NCBI GenBank assembly: GCA_910587345.1 | Contig: CAJUKH010000026.1 | Location: 124,001-188,000 of the forward strand | Origin: an uncultured Oscillospiraceae bacterium | Lineage (GTDB): Bacteria; Bacillota; Clostridia; Oscillospirales; Oscillospiraceae | Direction: 5' to 3' | Length of the DNA: 64,000 bases | Part shown: positions 47,358-54,661 of the stretch, piece by piece | Numbering within the stretch: position 1 is the stretch's first letter | Layout of the letters: each line of letters begins with the position of its first letter | Made by a program: the position numbers and the translations under genes | The notes under the pieces: generated by a model | What the model was told of the DNA's origin: nothing | What the model saw: the letters and a program-made list of their open reading frames with translations, nothing else | Database searches by the model: none

Positions 47358-48007
47358 TATTCTTTGATTTGGACGGTACGCTCATCGACTCCAACGGGGT
47401 CTGGCGGGAAGTGGATCACGCCTTTATGGCAAAACGTGGCCTGGAGCTTACCGAGGAGTACATTCAAACGGTAACGCACTCCATTTTCCCCGTAGCCGCC
47501 CGTTTCACTAAGGAACACTATCATCTGCCTGACAGTACAGAGGATATCATGGCCGAGTGGCAATCTCTGGCTTATGACGCCTATACCCGCACCATCCCCC
47601 TGAAGGAAGGGGCGCGGGAACTGTTGGAAATGCTGGCCCGGCAGGGAGAGCGAATCGCCCTTCTCACTGCAACTCTGCCGCAGCTGGGCACAGCTGTTTT
47701 GGAGCGTCACGGCCTGCTGCGCTATTTTGAAGGACTCTTTTTCGCCCAGGATACAGGTCTGGAAAAAAAGGACCCGCAAGTCTATATTTTGGCTGCCCAA
47801 CAATTTCATGTGGACCCTGCCGACTGTATTCTGGTGGAAGATGCCCCTCACAACTGCGCCGCCGCCCGGTCGGTCGGTTATACGGTGGTGGGCCTCTATG
47901 ACGCTTTTTACGACCGGCACTGGCCGGCTGTGCAGGCGCACAGCCATCGGGCGGTCAAAAGCCTGGCCGAGTTGTTATCGGGTCCGCCCTTTGCCCCCGT
48001 CCAGTGA
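47354..48007 (+). CDS. HAD-superfamily hydrolase, subfamily IA
   Basis: A phosphatase-like HAD protein of 217 residues. All four motifs are visible: FFDLDGTLIDSNGVW (motif I, residues 3-17, two Asp), LLTATLP (motif II), GLEKKDPQVY (motif III Lys) and ILVEDAPHNCAAARSVGYTVVGLYD (motif IV). The alpha-helical cap lies between I and II (about 17-85). Closest in pattern to phosphoglycolate phosphatase and beta-phosphoglucomutase-type HADs; substrate unknown. It overlaps mpg by four bases and the convergent transglutaminase-like gene by 33 bases. Confidence 0.9.
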   Translation: MIFFDLDGTLIDSNGVWREVDHAFMAKRGLELTEEYIQTVTHSIFPVAARFTKEHYHLPDSTEDIMAEWQSLAYDAYTRTIPLKEGARELLEMLARQGERIALLTATLPQLGTAVLERHGLLRYFEGLFFAQDTGLEKKDPQVYILAAQQFHVDPADCILVEDAPHNCAAARSVGYTVVGLYDAFYDRHWPAVQAHSHRAVKSLAELLSGPPFAPVQ

Positions 48008-48523
48008 ATTGATGTATTGATTAAACTCCCGAAAACTCAGTCCCTGCTCCACCATGGTAAATTCCGTGGTGGGGCTTTTTTTACCGCCCCGAAGTGCAAT
48101 ATAGTAATCCTCAATGGCCCGGACAGCGGTGTCCTCATCGGAAAAGGCATAAATACCCTTCCGATTTTGATTGGGATGCTCTATCTGCCATACCTTGCCG
48201 TCTTTCCAGTAGAGGACAAAGCAATGCATATGCTCCTCCTCTTCCAGATTTCCGTAATCATCAGGCTCAAAGATGCGGCAGCAGTACATTTTGTTCGGTA
48301 AATACAGCTGATCCAGCAGCAGATGCATCATCCACACCTGTTCGATACAGGTCCCCACCCGATATTTCAGACATTCTTCAAAGGAGGCAATACGGTAATC
48401 TCTGCGAAAGCCGGTCATGTCCCGGTGAACCTTTTTCTCCCCGTCCAGCCAGCCGTACTGAATGGTCTCATCCATCCATATCAAAATCTCCTCCGGGCTT
48501 TCCGGCCTTTTCACATTTCTCAC
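47975..48523 (-). CDS. Transglutaminase-like domain protein
   Basis: A 182-residue protein with a transglutaminase-like (papain-fold) core. Catalytic Cys lies in KYRVGTCIEQVWMMHLLLDQL (about 53-73), the His in EHMHCFVLYWKDGKVWQIEHPNQNRKGIY (about 96-124, His about 99) and an acidic partner follows. Conserved clostridial relatives are of unknown function; a protein-processing or amidase role is inference. It starts one base after uvrD ends, in the same operon, and its 3' end overlaps the HAD gene. RBS: AGCAGTGAGGTGAGAAAT. Confidence 0.78.
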   Translation of the reverse strand: MRNVKRPESPEEILIWMDETIQYGWLDGEKKVHRDMTGFRRDYRIASFEECLKYRVGTCIEQVWMMHLLLDQLYLPNKMYCCRIFEPDDYGNLEEEEHMHCFVLYWKDGKVWQIEHPNQNRKGIYAFSDEDTAVRAIEDYYIALRGGKKSPTTEFTMVEQGLSFREFNQYINSLDGGKGRTR

Positions 48524-48524
48524 C

Positions 48525-51047
48525 TCACTGCTTCTCCATATATTGCGCCGCCGATTTCAGCATCAGCTTTTTAGTCCCCACGCTGTCAAAGGCCACCTCA
48601 ATGAGAGCATCTCCCCCCATTTGGGTGATGGTCAGGATAGTACCCCGTCCAAAGGCCTTGTGAAGCACCGTCTCCCCCTTCCGAAAATCGGGCAAGGCCG
48701 CTCCTTTTCCCGACGCTCCCGCTCCGCCGGTCCCCACACCGGGCCGCCCCATAGAGCGGGGAGCAGCCGTCGGAGCGGTATAGCCCCGTTCATACCGTGG
48801 AGAGGTCCGCTCTACACCGCTATATCCGCCGTAGGACCGTGCTGTTGGGCGGGGGCGCTCCCCTTCCCCGTCATCATAATACTCCCGCTCGGGTCTCCAC
48901 TCACTCTCTCCCAGCCGCCACTGGTCACTCATCTTCTGACGGCCGCTGCGCTCTACCCGCTCTTCCGGGATCTCCCCCAGAAAACGGGACGGTCGATTGG
49001 CCGAAGTGCGGCCGTACAGCATCCGCTGGTTGGCGCAGGTCATATAGAGCTTCTCTTTGGCTCTTGTCATGGCAACGTAGCAAATGCGCCGCTCCTCCTC
49101 CATCTCTTCCGCATCTCCGATGGCCCGCATTCCGGGAAAAAGGCCCTCTTCCATACCCACGGTAAAAACCACGGGAAATTCCAGCCCCTTGGCCGAATGC
49201 ATGGTCATCATCACCACACACTCCTCGTTGGGGTCATGGTTATCCAAATCGGTATAGAGGGCGATTTCGTCCAAAAATCCCGCCAGGGAGGGTTCCTCCG
49301 CATTGTCGATATAGCTTTTAATAGAAGAATTCAATTCCCGCACATTCTCCAGGCGGGTCCTGTCCTCCACCGTATCCTTGCTCTCCAGCATAATGGCATA
49401 ACCGCTTTCCGCGCAAAGGGTGTCGTAAAAATCAGTAAGGGACATCTCTCCCAGCTGTTTTTGAAGATTCTCGATCAGCATGGTGAAAACCTTGAGCTTT
49501 CCCGCCGCTTTCTGCAAGTCGGGATAGTCCTTGGCATTATACACCACTTCCCAAAGGGAGCGGCCGGTCTGAGCGGCCAGAAGCTGCGCGGTTTCCACCG
49601 TCTTGGCCCCGATCCCCCGGGGCGGGTTATTGATAATTCTCTGCAGGCGCAAATCATCCTCCGGGTTATTCACCACACAGAGATAGGCCAGCATATCCTT
49701 TACCTCGGCCCGGTCGAAAAACCGGGTGCCTCCAATGATGCGGTAGGGCACGCCGTTTCGTTTGAAGGCCATTTCCAGTTCCCGGGACTGGGCGTTGGTG
49801 CGGTATAGGACAGCAAAATCCTTCCACCCCTTCCCTCCCGAAAATCCGGTCAGGATCTGTGCGGCCACATACTGGGCCTCATCATCCTGATTCATGGCCG
49901 TATAAAGCTGTACCTTCTCTCCATCCCCCTGGTCGGTCCACAGTTCCTTGCCCTTACGCCCCTGATTGTTGCGGATAACGTTGTTGGCCGCTTCCAGAAT
50001 GTTCTGCGTAGAGCGGTAGTTTTGCTCCAGCCGGATGGTACGGCAGCCCTTGTACTGGCTTTCAAAGGAGAGGATATTTTCGATGGTTGCCCCCCGGAAG
50101 CGGTAGATGGACTGATCATCATCACCCACCACGCAGAAGTTTTCATAGCCTCCCGCCAAAAGGGAGGCCAGATGGTACTGCATATTGTTGGTGTCCTGAT
50201 ACTCATCCACCAGCACATAACGGAACTTTTTCTGATAATAGCTCAAAACGTCCTCGTTCTGCTGTAAAAGCAGCACCGTGCGGAGAATAAGATCGTCAAA
50301 GTCCAGGGCATTGGCCGCCTTCAGCCGCTTTTCGTACTCCAGATAAATGGAGGCAATGCGGTTCATGCGGTAATCCCCAGTCTTAGAGCACTCGTCCATA
50401 TAGGCCGGCGCCAGCTTCAAAGCGTCCTTCGCCCGTGAGATATACCCCAGCACCATCTTGGCCGGAAAGGCCTTTTCATCGATATTCAGCGCCTTCTCCG
50501 CATCCTTCACCACCCGCTCGGAGTCCGCCGAATCGTAGATGGTGAAGGAGGTTGCATACCCCAGCTTATCAATATCCCGTCGGAGGATGCGGGCACAGCA
50601 GGAATGGAAGGTGGAGGCCCAGATATCATTGGCCGAAGGACCCAGCATCCGCTCCAGCCGTTCCTTCAACTCTCCGGCGGCCTTGTTGGTAAAGGTGATG
50701 GCCAGAATGGACCATGGTACAGCTGGATCTACCTTACACAGCCGTTCAGCCCTCTCCCGCCCCTCGGCGGTGGGGCGGGCCGCATAGCCCTCTAAAAAGG
50801 CAAGGTCCTCTGCGGTCACAAACTGGGACACCTCATCGCTGTCCGAACCCCGGCCGTACTTCATCAGGTTCGCCACCCGATTAATAAGGACAGTAGTCTT
50901 ACCGCTCCCCGCTCCCGCCAGCAGGAGAAGGGGACCCTCGGTGGCCAGCACCGCCTTTCTCTGCTCCGGGTTCAGCCGGGAAAACTCCCCCTCAATGACC
51001 GCCCGCCGGGCCTTACAAAACCGCAGCTCTTCGCTTGGATTCAGCAT
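48525..51047 (-). CDS. pcrA: ATP-dependent DNA helicase, UvrD/PcrA family
   Basis: A superfamily 1A 3'-5' helicase for repair and replication restart. The 840-residue protein has motif I LLAGAGSGKTTVLINRVANLM (about 44-62), TFHSCCARILRRDI, motif II VLVDEYQDTNNMQY (Walker B), GDDDQSIYRFRGA (motif III), LEQNYRSTQNILEAANNVI (motif IV), and VVMMTMHSAKGLEFPVVFTVGMEEGLFP (motif V), VAMTRAKEKLYMT (motif VI). The C-terminal 130 residues are Arg/Gly/Tyr-rich, then a Tudor-like KGETVLHKAFGRGTILTI segment typical of PcrA. ATG 51047 has AGGTGA five bases upstream. Confidence 0.95.
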   Translation of the reverse strand: MLNPSEELRFCKARRAVIEGEFSRLNPEQRKAVLATEGPLLLLAGAGSGKTTVLINRVANLMKYGRGSDSDEVSQFVTAEDLAFLEGYAARPTAEGRERAERLCKVDPAVPWSILAITFTNKAAGELKERLERMLGPSANDIWASTFHSCCARILRRDIDKLGYATSFTIYDSADSERVVKDAEKALNIDEKAFPAKMVLGYISRAKDALKLAPAYMDECSKTGDYRMNRIASIYLEYEKRLKAANALDFDDLILRTVLLLQQNEDVLSYYQKKFRYVLVDEYQDTNNMQYHLASLLAGGYENFCVVGDDDQSIYRFRGATIENILSFESQYKGCRTIRLEQNYRSTQNILEAANNVIRNNQGRKGKELWTDQGDGEKVQLYTAMNQDDEAQYVAAQILTGFSGGKGWKDFAVLYRTNAQSRELEMAFKRNGVPYRIIGGTRFFDRAEVKDMLAYLCVVNNPEDDLRLQRIINNPPRGIGAKTVETAQLLAAQTGRSLWEVVYNAKDYPDLQKAAGKLKVFTMLIENLQKQLGEMSLTDFYDTLCAESGYAIMLESKDTVEDRTRLENVRELNSSIKSYIDNAEEPSLAGFLDEIALYTDLDNHDPNEECVVMMTMHSAKGLEFPVVFTVGMEEGLFPGMRAIGDAEEMEEERRICYVAMTRAKEKLYMTCANQRMLYGRTSANRPSRFLGEIPEERVERSGRQKMSDQWRLGESEWRPEREYYDDGEGERPRPTARSYGGYSGVERTSPRYERGYTAPTAAPRSMGRPGVGTGGAGASGKGAALPDFRKGETVLHKAFGRGTILTITQMGGDALIEVAFDSVGTKKLMLKSAAQYMEKQ

Positions 51048-51083
51048 AGTATTCACCTATTCCCTTATTTTCGCAATAGGTCT

Positions 51084-51112
51084 ATTTTAATACAAATCCG
51101 CCCCCCGGTCAA
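51084..51112 (-). promoter_or_regulatory. Sigma-A promoter for pcrA operon
   Basis: Minus strand TTGACC (51112-51107), 17-base spacer, TAAAAT (51089-51084). It stands back to back with the divergent promoter at 51121. Confidence 0.85.
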
Positions 51113-51120
51113 CGGGGGGA

Positions 51121-51149
51121 TTGACAAAGTTTTCGTGAGGCAGTATATT
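51121..51149 (+). promoter_or_regulatory. Sigma-A promoter for NTF2-like operon
   Basis: TTGACA (51121-51126), 17-base spacer, TATATT (51144-51149). The two divergent -35 elements are only eight bases apart. Confidence 0.87.
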
Positions 51150-51205
51150 TGTTCTATTCAAAAAACAGGGCCTGTGGAGCCCGTTCAGAAAGGAAAGGAA
51201 ACCAT

Positions 51206-51625
51206 ATGGAACAGAGAGAGCAGACCGTCCGTCTTTGGTTTGATATGTGGCTTCAAAAGAAGGACCTTGATATGGATGCCATTTTTACTCACGATGCCGT
51301 CTATATCGAAAGCTGGGGGCCGGAATACCACGGCATTGAAAAAATCAGGCACTGGTTTTGGGAATGGAACGACCGGGCCACCGTCCTGGCCTGGGAGATC
51401 CGGCAGTTTTTTCACAAGGGCGATCAGACCGTGGTGGAGTGGTATTTCAAAAACGCCCAGGATGACGCTCCTTCCGAGGAATTTGACGGCATGACCCTGA
51501 TTCGTTGGAGTTCTGATGGAAAAATCGCCTTTTTGAAAGAGTTTGGCTGCAACCTGAACCGCTACGACCCCTATCAGGATGGGCCAAAGCCCCGCTTTCA
51601 GGAGGAAAAGGCCGCATGGTTTTAG
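51206..51625 (+). CDS. NTF2-like (SnoaL-type) domain protein
   Basis: A 139-residue cone-shaped alpha+beta fold protein of the NTF2/SnoaL superfamily. Pattern: REQTVRLWFDMWLQKKDLDMDAIFTHDAVYIESWGPEYHGIEKIRHWFWEWNDRATVLAWEIRQFF, then strand pairs VVEWYFKNA and GMTLIRWSSDGKIAFLKEFGCN. The fold often hosts small-ligand binding or isomerase activity; none can be assigned. AGAAAGGAAAGGAAACCAT precedes the ATG at 51206. It overlaps the next gene by 10 bases, so they are coupled. Confidence 0.8.
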   Translation: MEQREQTVRLWFDMWLQKKDLDMDAIFTHDAVYIESWGPEYHGIEKIRHWFWEWNDRATVLAWEIRQFFHKGDQTVVEWYFKNAQDDAPSEEFDGMTLIRWSSDGKIAFLKEFGCNLNRYDPYQDGPKPRFQEEKAAWF

Positions 51626-52179
51626 GTGATACAACGGACGACACAAGGCCCCTTCTACGAAACTATTTCGCCCAAATGGGCCTTCTTCTCTGCAACGAGA
51701 ACCCGTACCTTCCTTCCCTCCCCACAGTGGGAGGCACCTGGAACGACATCGTTGCCATGATGGAAACCCGGGAGGTTTTTTACTCCAAACTTTATAAAGG
51801 CCGGGTCACCTACCTCTCCCGGGCGCTCTATTACCACCTGAAGCCTTTTCGGCAGCGGGAAGCCAACCTCTCCCCCGAGGCCGCCGATCTCCTCTTCCTC
51901 CTCCGTCAGACAGGCCCTGCCGGCACCGAGGAATTGAAACGTCTCTCTCCCCTCCCCGGCAAGGCGTTGAACCGCTGTCTGGACGAGTTGCTGAAGGAGC
52001 TTCTCATCACCGCCGTCCAGCGGGACAAAACGTTGAATGAGACCTGGTGTACCTTCCTCTGGGCGGACTACACTGTCTGGGAGGGGGCTGCCCCTTCCCT
52101 GCCCTCCGACCCCGCCCAGGCCAGGCGGCTGCTGGAAGGGCTTTTGTCCCCCCGGCAGATCACCAAACTTCTCTCCTGA
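51616..52179 (+). CDS. Winged-helix protein, AlkZ-related (uncertain)
   Basis: A 187-residue protein. GTWNDIVAMMETREVFYSKLYKGRVTYLSRALYYHLKPFRQRE (about 40-82) resembles the substrate-proximal part of clostridial AlkZ-related (HTH_42-like) proteins, and the region 85-150 (LSPEAADLLFLLRQTGPAGTEELKRLSPLPGKALNRCLDELLKELLI) looks like a winged helix. It is much shorter than AlkZ/YcaQ glycosylases (about 350-400), so it is unlikely to be an active glycosylase. Overlaps the NTF2-like gene by 10 bases. The end lies 27 bases before the pyrB promoter. Confidence 0.6.
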   Translation: MVLGDTTDDTRPLLRNYFAQMGLLLCNENPYLPSLPTVGGTWNDIVAMMETREVFYSKLYKGRVTYLSRALYYHLKPFRQREANLSPEAADLLFLLRQTGPAGTEELKRLSPLPGKALNRCLDELLKELLITAVQRDKTLNETWCTFLWADYTVWEGAAPSLPSDPAQARRLLEGLLSPRQITKLLS

Positions 52180-52206
52180 TTTTTTCTCCTTTTTTCCCTT
52201 CCCCTC

Positions 52207-52235
52207 TTGCTTTTTCCCTCCGGTTTCGATATGAT
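52207..52235 (+). promoter_or_regulatory. Sigma-A promoter for pyrB
   Basis: TTGCTT (52207-52212), 17-base spacer, TATGAT (52230-52235). There is no PyrR-type leader between it and the start at 52267. Confidence 0.83.
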
Positions 52236-52266
52236 ATAGCAGATAATGAAAAAGGGAGGAATTGCT

Positions 52267-53349
52267 ATGAGACACCTGATCAGCCCCCTGGACCTGTCTT
52301 TGGACGAGACCAACCAGCTTTTGGACCTGGCCAGCCGCATCATTGACGACCCCGAAGCATTTGCCCATAAATGTGAGGGCAAACAGCTTGCCACTTTGTT
52401 TTTTGAACCCAGCACCCGCACCCGTTTGAGCTTTGAGTCGGCTATGCTCTCTCTGGGAGGCAAGGTGTTGGGTTTTTCTTCGGCCAGTTCCTCCTCCGCC
52501 TCCAAAGGCGAGACCGTGGCCGACACCATCCGGGTGGTGTCCAGCTATGTGGACATCATCGCCATGCGCCACCCCAACGACGGCGCCCCCGTGGTGGCTG
52601 CTGACCACTCCGCTGTCCCCATCATCAACGCCGGTGACGGCGGCCACCATCACCCCACCCAGACCCTTACCGACCTTCTCACCATCCGACGGCTGAAGGG
52701 CAAGCTGGACCATCTGACCATCGGCTTCTGCGGCGACCTGAAATATGGCCGTACCGTCCATTCCCTTATCAAAGCCATGTGCCGCTATGAAGGCACCCGC
52801 TTTGTTCTCATCAGCCCCGATGAGTTGAAAGTCCCCGACTATGTCCGGGATGACCTGACCGCCACCGGCTATGCGTTTCAGGAGGTCAAAAGCCTTGAAG
52901 ACGCCATGGGTCAACTGGATGTCCTTTACATGACCCGTATCCAGAAAGAACGCTTTGCCGACGAGGCCGAGTATCTCCGCCTGAAAGACAGCTATATTTT
53001 GGATGGGGCCAAAATGGCCCTGGGAAAGAAGGATATGATCGTCCTCCACCCTCTCCCCCGGGTCAACGAGATCGCCACCGAGGTGGATGACGATCCCCGG
53101 GCCGCTTACTTCCAACAGGTGTGGTTCGGCAAGCGGGTCCGCATGGCTCTCATTTTGAAGCTGCTGGGCCTGGAGTCCGGCTTCGGCCCCGGCGAGAAGC
53201 CCGCCCTTCCCCAGCCCCGCCATGATTTGAAATGTGACAATCCCCGCTGCATCTCCCTGGCCGAACCCACCCTCCCCCAGACCTTCTTCCCCACAGAGGA
53301 GCCGGGTGTATTCCGCTGTAAGTACTGCGACCACCTTCACAAGCTGTAA
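52267..53349 (+). CDS. pyrB: Aspartate carbamoyltransferase with fused PyrI-like zinc domain
   Basis: Joins carbamoyl phosphate and aspartate to carbamoyl aspartate, the second step of pyrimidine synthesis. Residues 1-305 are a normal PyrB: FFEPSTRTRLSFESA (STRTR 49-53), GDGGHHHPTQTLTDLLTI, DVLYMTRIQKER and VLHPLPRVNEIATEVD. A C-terminal tail carries Cys323, 328, 351 and 354 (C-x4-C-x22-C-x2-C) within KCDNPRCISLAEP...FRCKYCD, matching the zinc domain of the regulatory chain PyrI (C-x4-C-x23-C-x2-C in E. coli). The nucleotide-binding domain of PyrI is absent. GGGAGGAATTGCT precedes the ATG at 52267. It is a lone gene closed by a strong terminator; no pyrI or other pyr gene is near. Confidence 0.95.
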   Translation: MRHLISPLDLSLDETNQLLDLASRIIDDPEAFAHKCEGKQLATLFFEPSTRTRLSFESAMLSLGGKVLGFSSASSSSASKGETVADTIRVVSSYVDIIAMRHPNDGAPVVAADHSAVPIINAGDGGHHHPTQTLTDLLTIRRLKGKLDHLTIGFCGDLKYGRTVHSLIKAMCRYEGTRFVLISPDELKVPDYVRDDLTATGYAFQEVKSLEDAMGQLDVLYMTRIQKERFADEAEYLRLKDSYILDGAKMALGKKDMIVLHPLPRVNEIATEVDDDPRAAYFQQVWFGKRVRMALILKLLGLESGFGPGEKPALPQPRHDLKCDNPRCISLAEPTLPQTFFPTEEPGVFRCKYCDHLHKL

Positions 53350-53393
53350 AAACAAGCAGGGGTCGGTGTATTCACCGGCCCCTGCTTGTTTTA
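53349..53393. terminator. Bidirectional terminator after pyrB
   Basis: AAACAAGCAGGGG-x-CGGTG pairs with CACCG-x-CCCCTGCTTGTTT (53349-53393), with a single internal wobble, four-base loop and T/A tracts. It serves pyrB and the convergent reductase gene. Confidence 0.93.
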
Positions 53394-53419
53394 TGAACCC
53401 CTGATTTACCGAACGGCTT

Positions 53420-54544
53420 TTACTCCTCAAGCACTTCCGCACATTGCTTCAGCCGCTCGATGATGTTGATCTGCTGGGGACAGGCCGCCTCGCACTGGCC
53501 GCAGCCGATACAATCCCCGGCCTTGCCGCCCTCCTGGGTCACTCGGGCATAGGTCTTCTTCCCTTGCTCCATTTCCCCAAACATCAGCTGCTGATTCCGG
53601 GCGCCAAAGATCCCGGGGATGTTGATCTTCATGGGACAACCGTCGATACAGTACCGGCAGGAGGTACAGGGGATGGAATCGATACCCGCCAACACCTCCT
53701 GAACCTGGGCGATGACCTTCCGCTCATCGTCAGAAAGGGGCTTAAAGTCCTTCATGTAAGAGATGTTGTCCTCCATCTGTTCCAAATTGGACATGCCGGA
53801 GAGAACGGTCAATATCCCATCCAGAGAGGCGGCAAACCGCACCGCCCAGGAAGCGGGAGATGCCTTGGCGTCCGCTTCGGTCAAGATCTCCCGGATCTGG
53901 GGGATGGGGTTGGCCAGAGAACCGCCCTTTACCGGCTCCATGATGACCACCGGCTTATTATGCTTCCGGGCCACCTCATAGCAGGCCCGGGATGCCACAC
54001 TGGGGCTTTCCCAGTCGGCATAGTTGATCTGCAGCTGAACAAACTCGGCGTCCGGATGCTTGGTCAGCAGCTCTTCCAGCAGCTCGGGACCGTCGTGAAA
54101 AGAGAAGCCCCAGTGCTTGATATGCCCCTTCTCCTTCTCTTCCTTTACAAAGTTCCAAATGTCATACTCTTCATATTTCCCGACGTTTCCTTTGCCGATG
54201 GCATGGAGCAGATAGTAATCAAAATACCCTGCCCCCGTCCGCTCCAGGCTGGTGTACAGCTGCTGCCGGGCCTCCTCCACTGTGGTCGCCACCCGGGCGT
54301 TGAGCTTTGTGGCCAGGGTAAACTTCTCCCGGGGATACCGGTCCACCAAGGCGGCCTTTGCCGCCTCCTCCGACTTGCCGTTGTCATAGACGTAGGCGGT
54401 ATCAAAGTAAGTAAGCCCGGCCTCCATGAACAGATCCACCATCTTTTTGACCTGCTCAATGTCGATTTCCCCCGACTCCAGCTTTGGCAGCCGCATCAGT
54501 CCAAAGCCCAGCTTGGGGGTGTTTTCACCCAGATACTTTTCCAT
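53420..54544 (-). CDS. Aldo/keto reductase with C-terminal ferredoxin domain
   Basis: A 374-residue clostridial aldo/keto reductase. TIM barrel residues 1-285: LGFGLMRLPK, YFDTAYVYDNGKSEEAAKAAL (Asp and Tyr of the catalytic tetrad), TKLNAR, DYYLLHAIGKGN, and GFSFHDGPELLEELL, QINYADWESP. The C-terminal 85 residues have two [4Fe-4S] motifs, CTSCRYCIDGCP (about 289-300) and CIGCGQCEAACP (about 340-351). The domain pair implies electron transfer between the clusters and the barrel or a flavodoxin-like partner. Substrate unknown. AAAGGAGGAGCAT precedes the ATG. Confidence 0.92.
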   Translation of the reverse strand: MEKYLGENTPKLGFGLMRLPKLESGEIDIEQVKKMVDLFMEAGLTYFDTAYVYDNGKSEEAAKAALVDRYPREKFTLATKLNARVATTVEEARQQLYTSLERTGAGYFDYYLLHAIGKGNVGKYEEYDIWNFVKEEKEKGHIKHWGFSFHDGPELLEELLTKHPDAEFVQLQINYADWESPSVASRACYEVARKHNKPVVIMEPVKGGSLANPIPQIREILTEADAKASPASWAVRFAASLDGILTVLSGMSNLEQMEDNISYMKDFKPLSDDERKVIAQVQEVLAGIDSIPCTSCRYCIDGCPMKINIPGIFGARNQQLMFGEMEQGKKTYARVTQEGGKAGDCIGCGQCEAACPQQINIIERLKQCAEVLEE

Positions 54545-54661
54545 GATATGCTCCTCCTTTGTTTTGGGCCTCCAAACCGCTTTTGGGGACCGTTTTTACC
54601 TTTTTCGTATTCATTATACTTCTTATAGTCCACTCAAAGTCAAGTCTCTTTTCCGAATCGA

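Noticed and set aside
53100..53349. Separate pyrI gene downstream of pyrB
   Set aside because: The zinc-domain Cys residues are in the same frame as PyrB without a stop, and no nucleotide-binding domain or second start is present; it is a fused tail.
51655..53442. 595-codon open frame on the minus strand opposite pyrB
   Set aside because: Spans several genes and a terminator on the other strand, shows Gly/Val/Gln shadow composition, and has no start signal.
54545..54660. Sigma-A promoter for the aldo/keto reductase
   Set aside because: TTGACT and TATAAT are present on the minus strand but separated by 19 bases, outside the usual 16-18; not listed as a feature.
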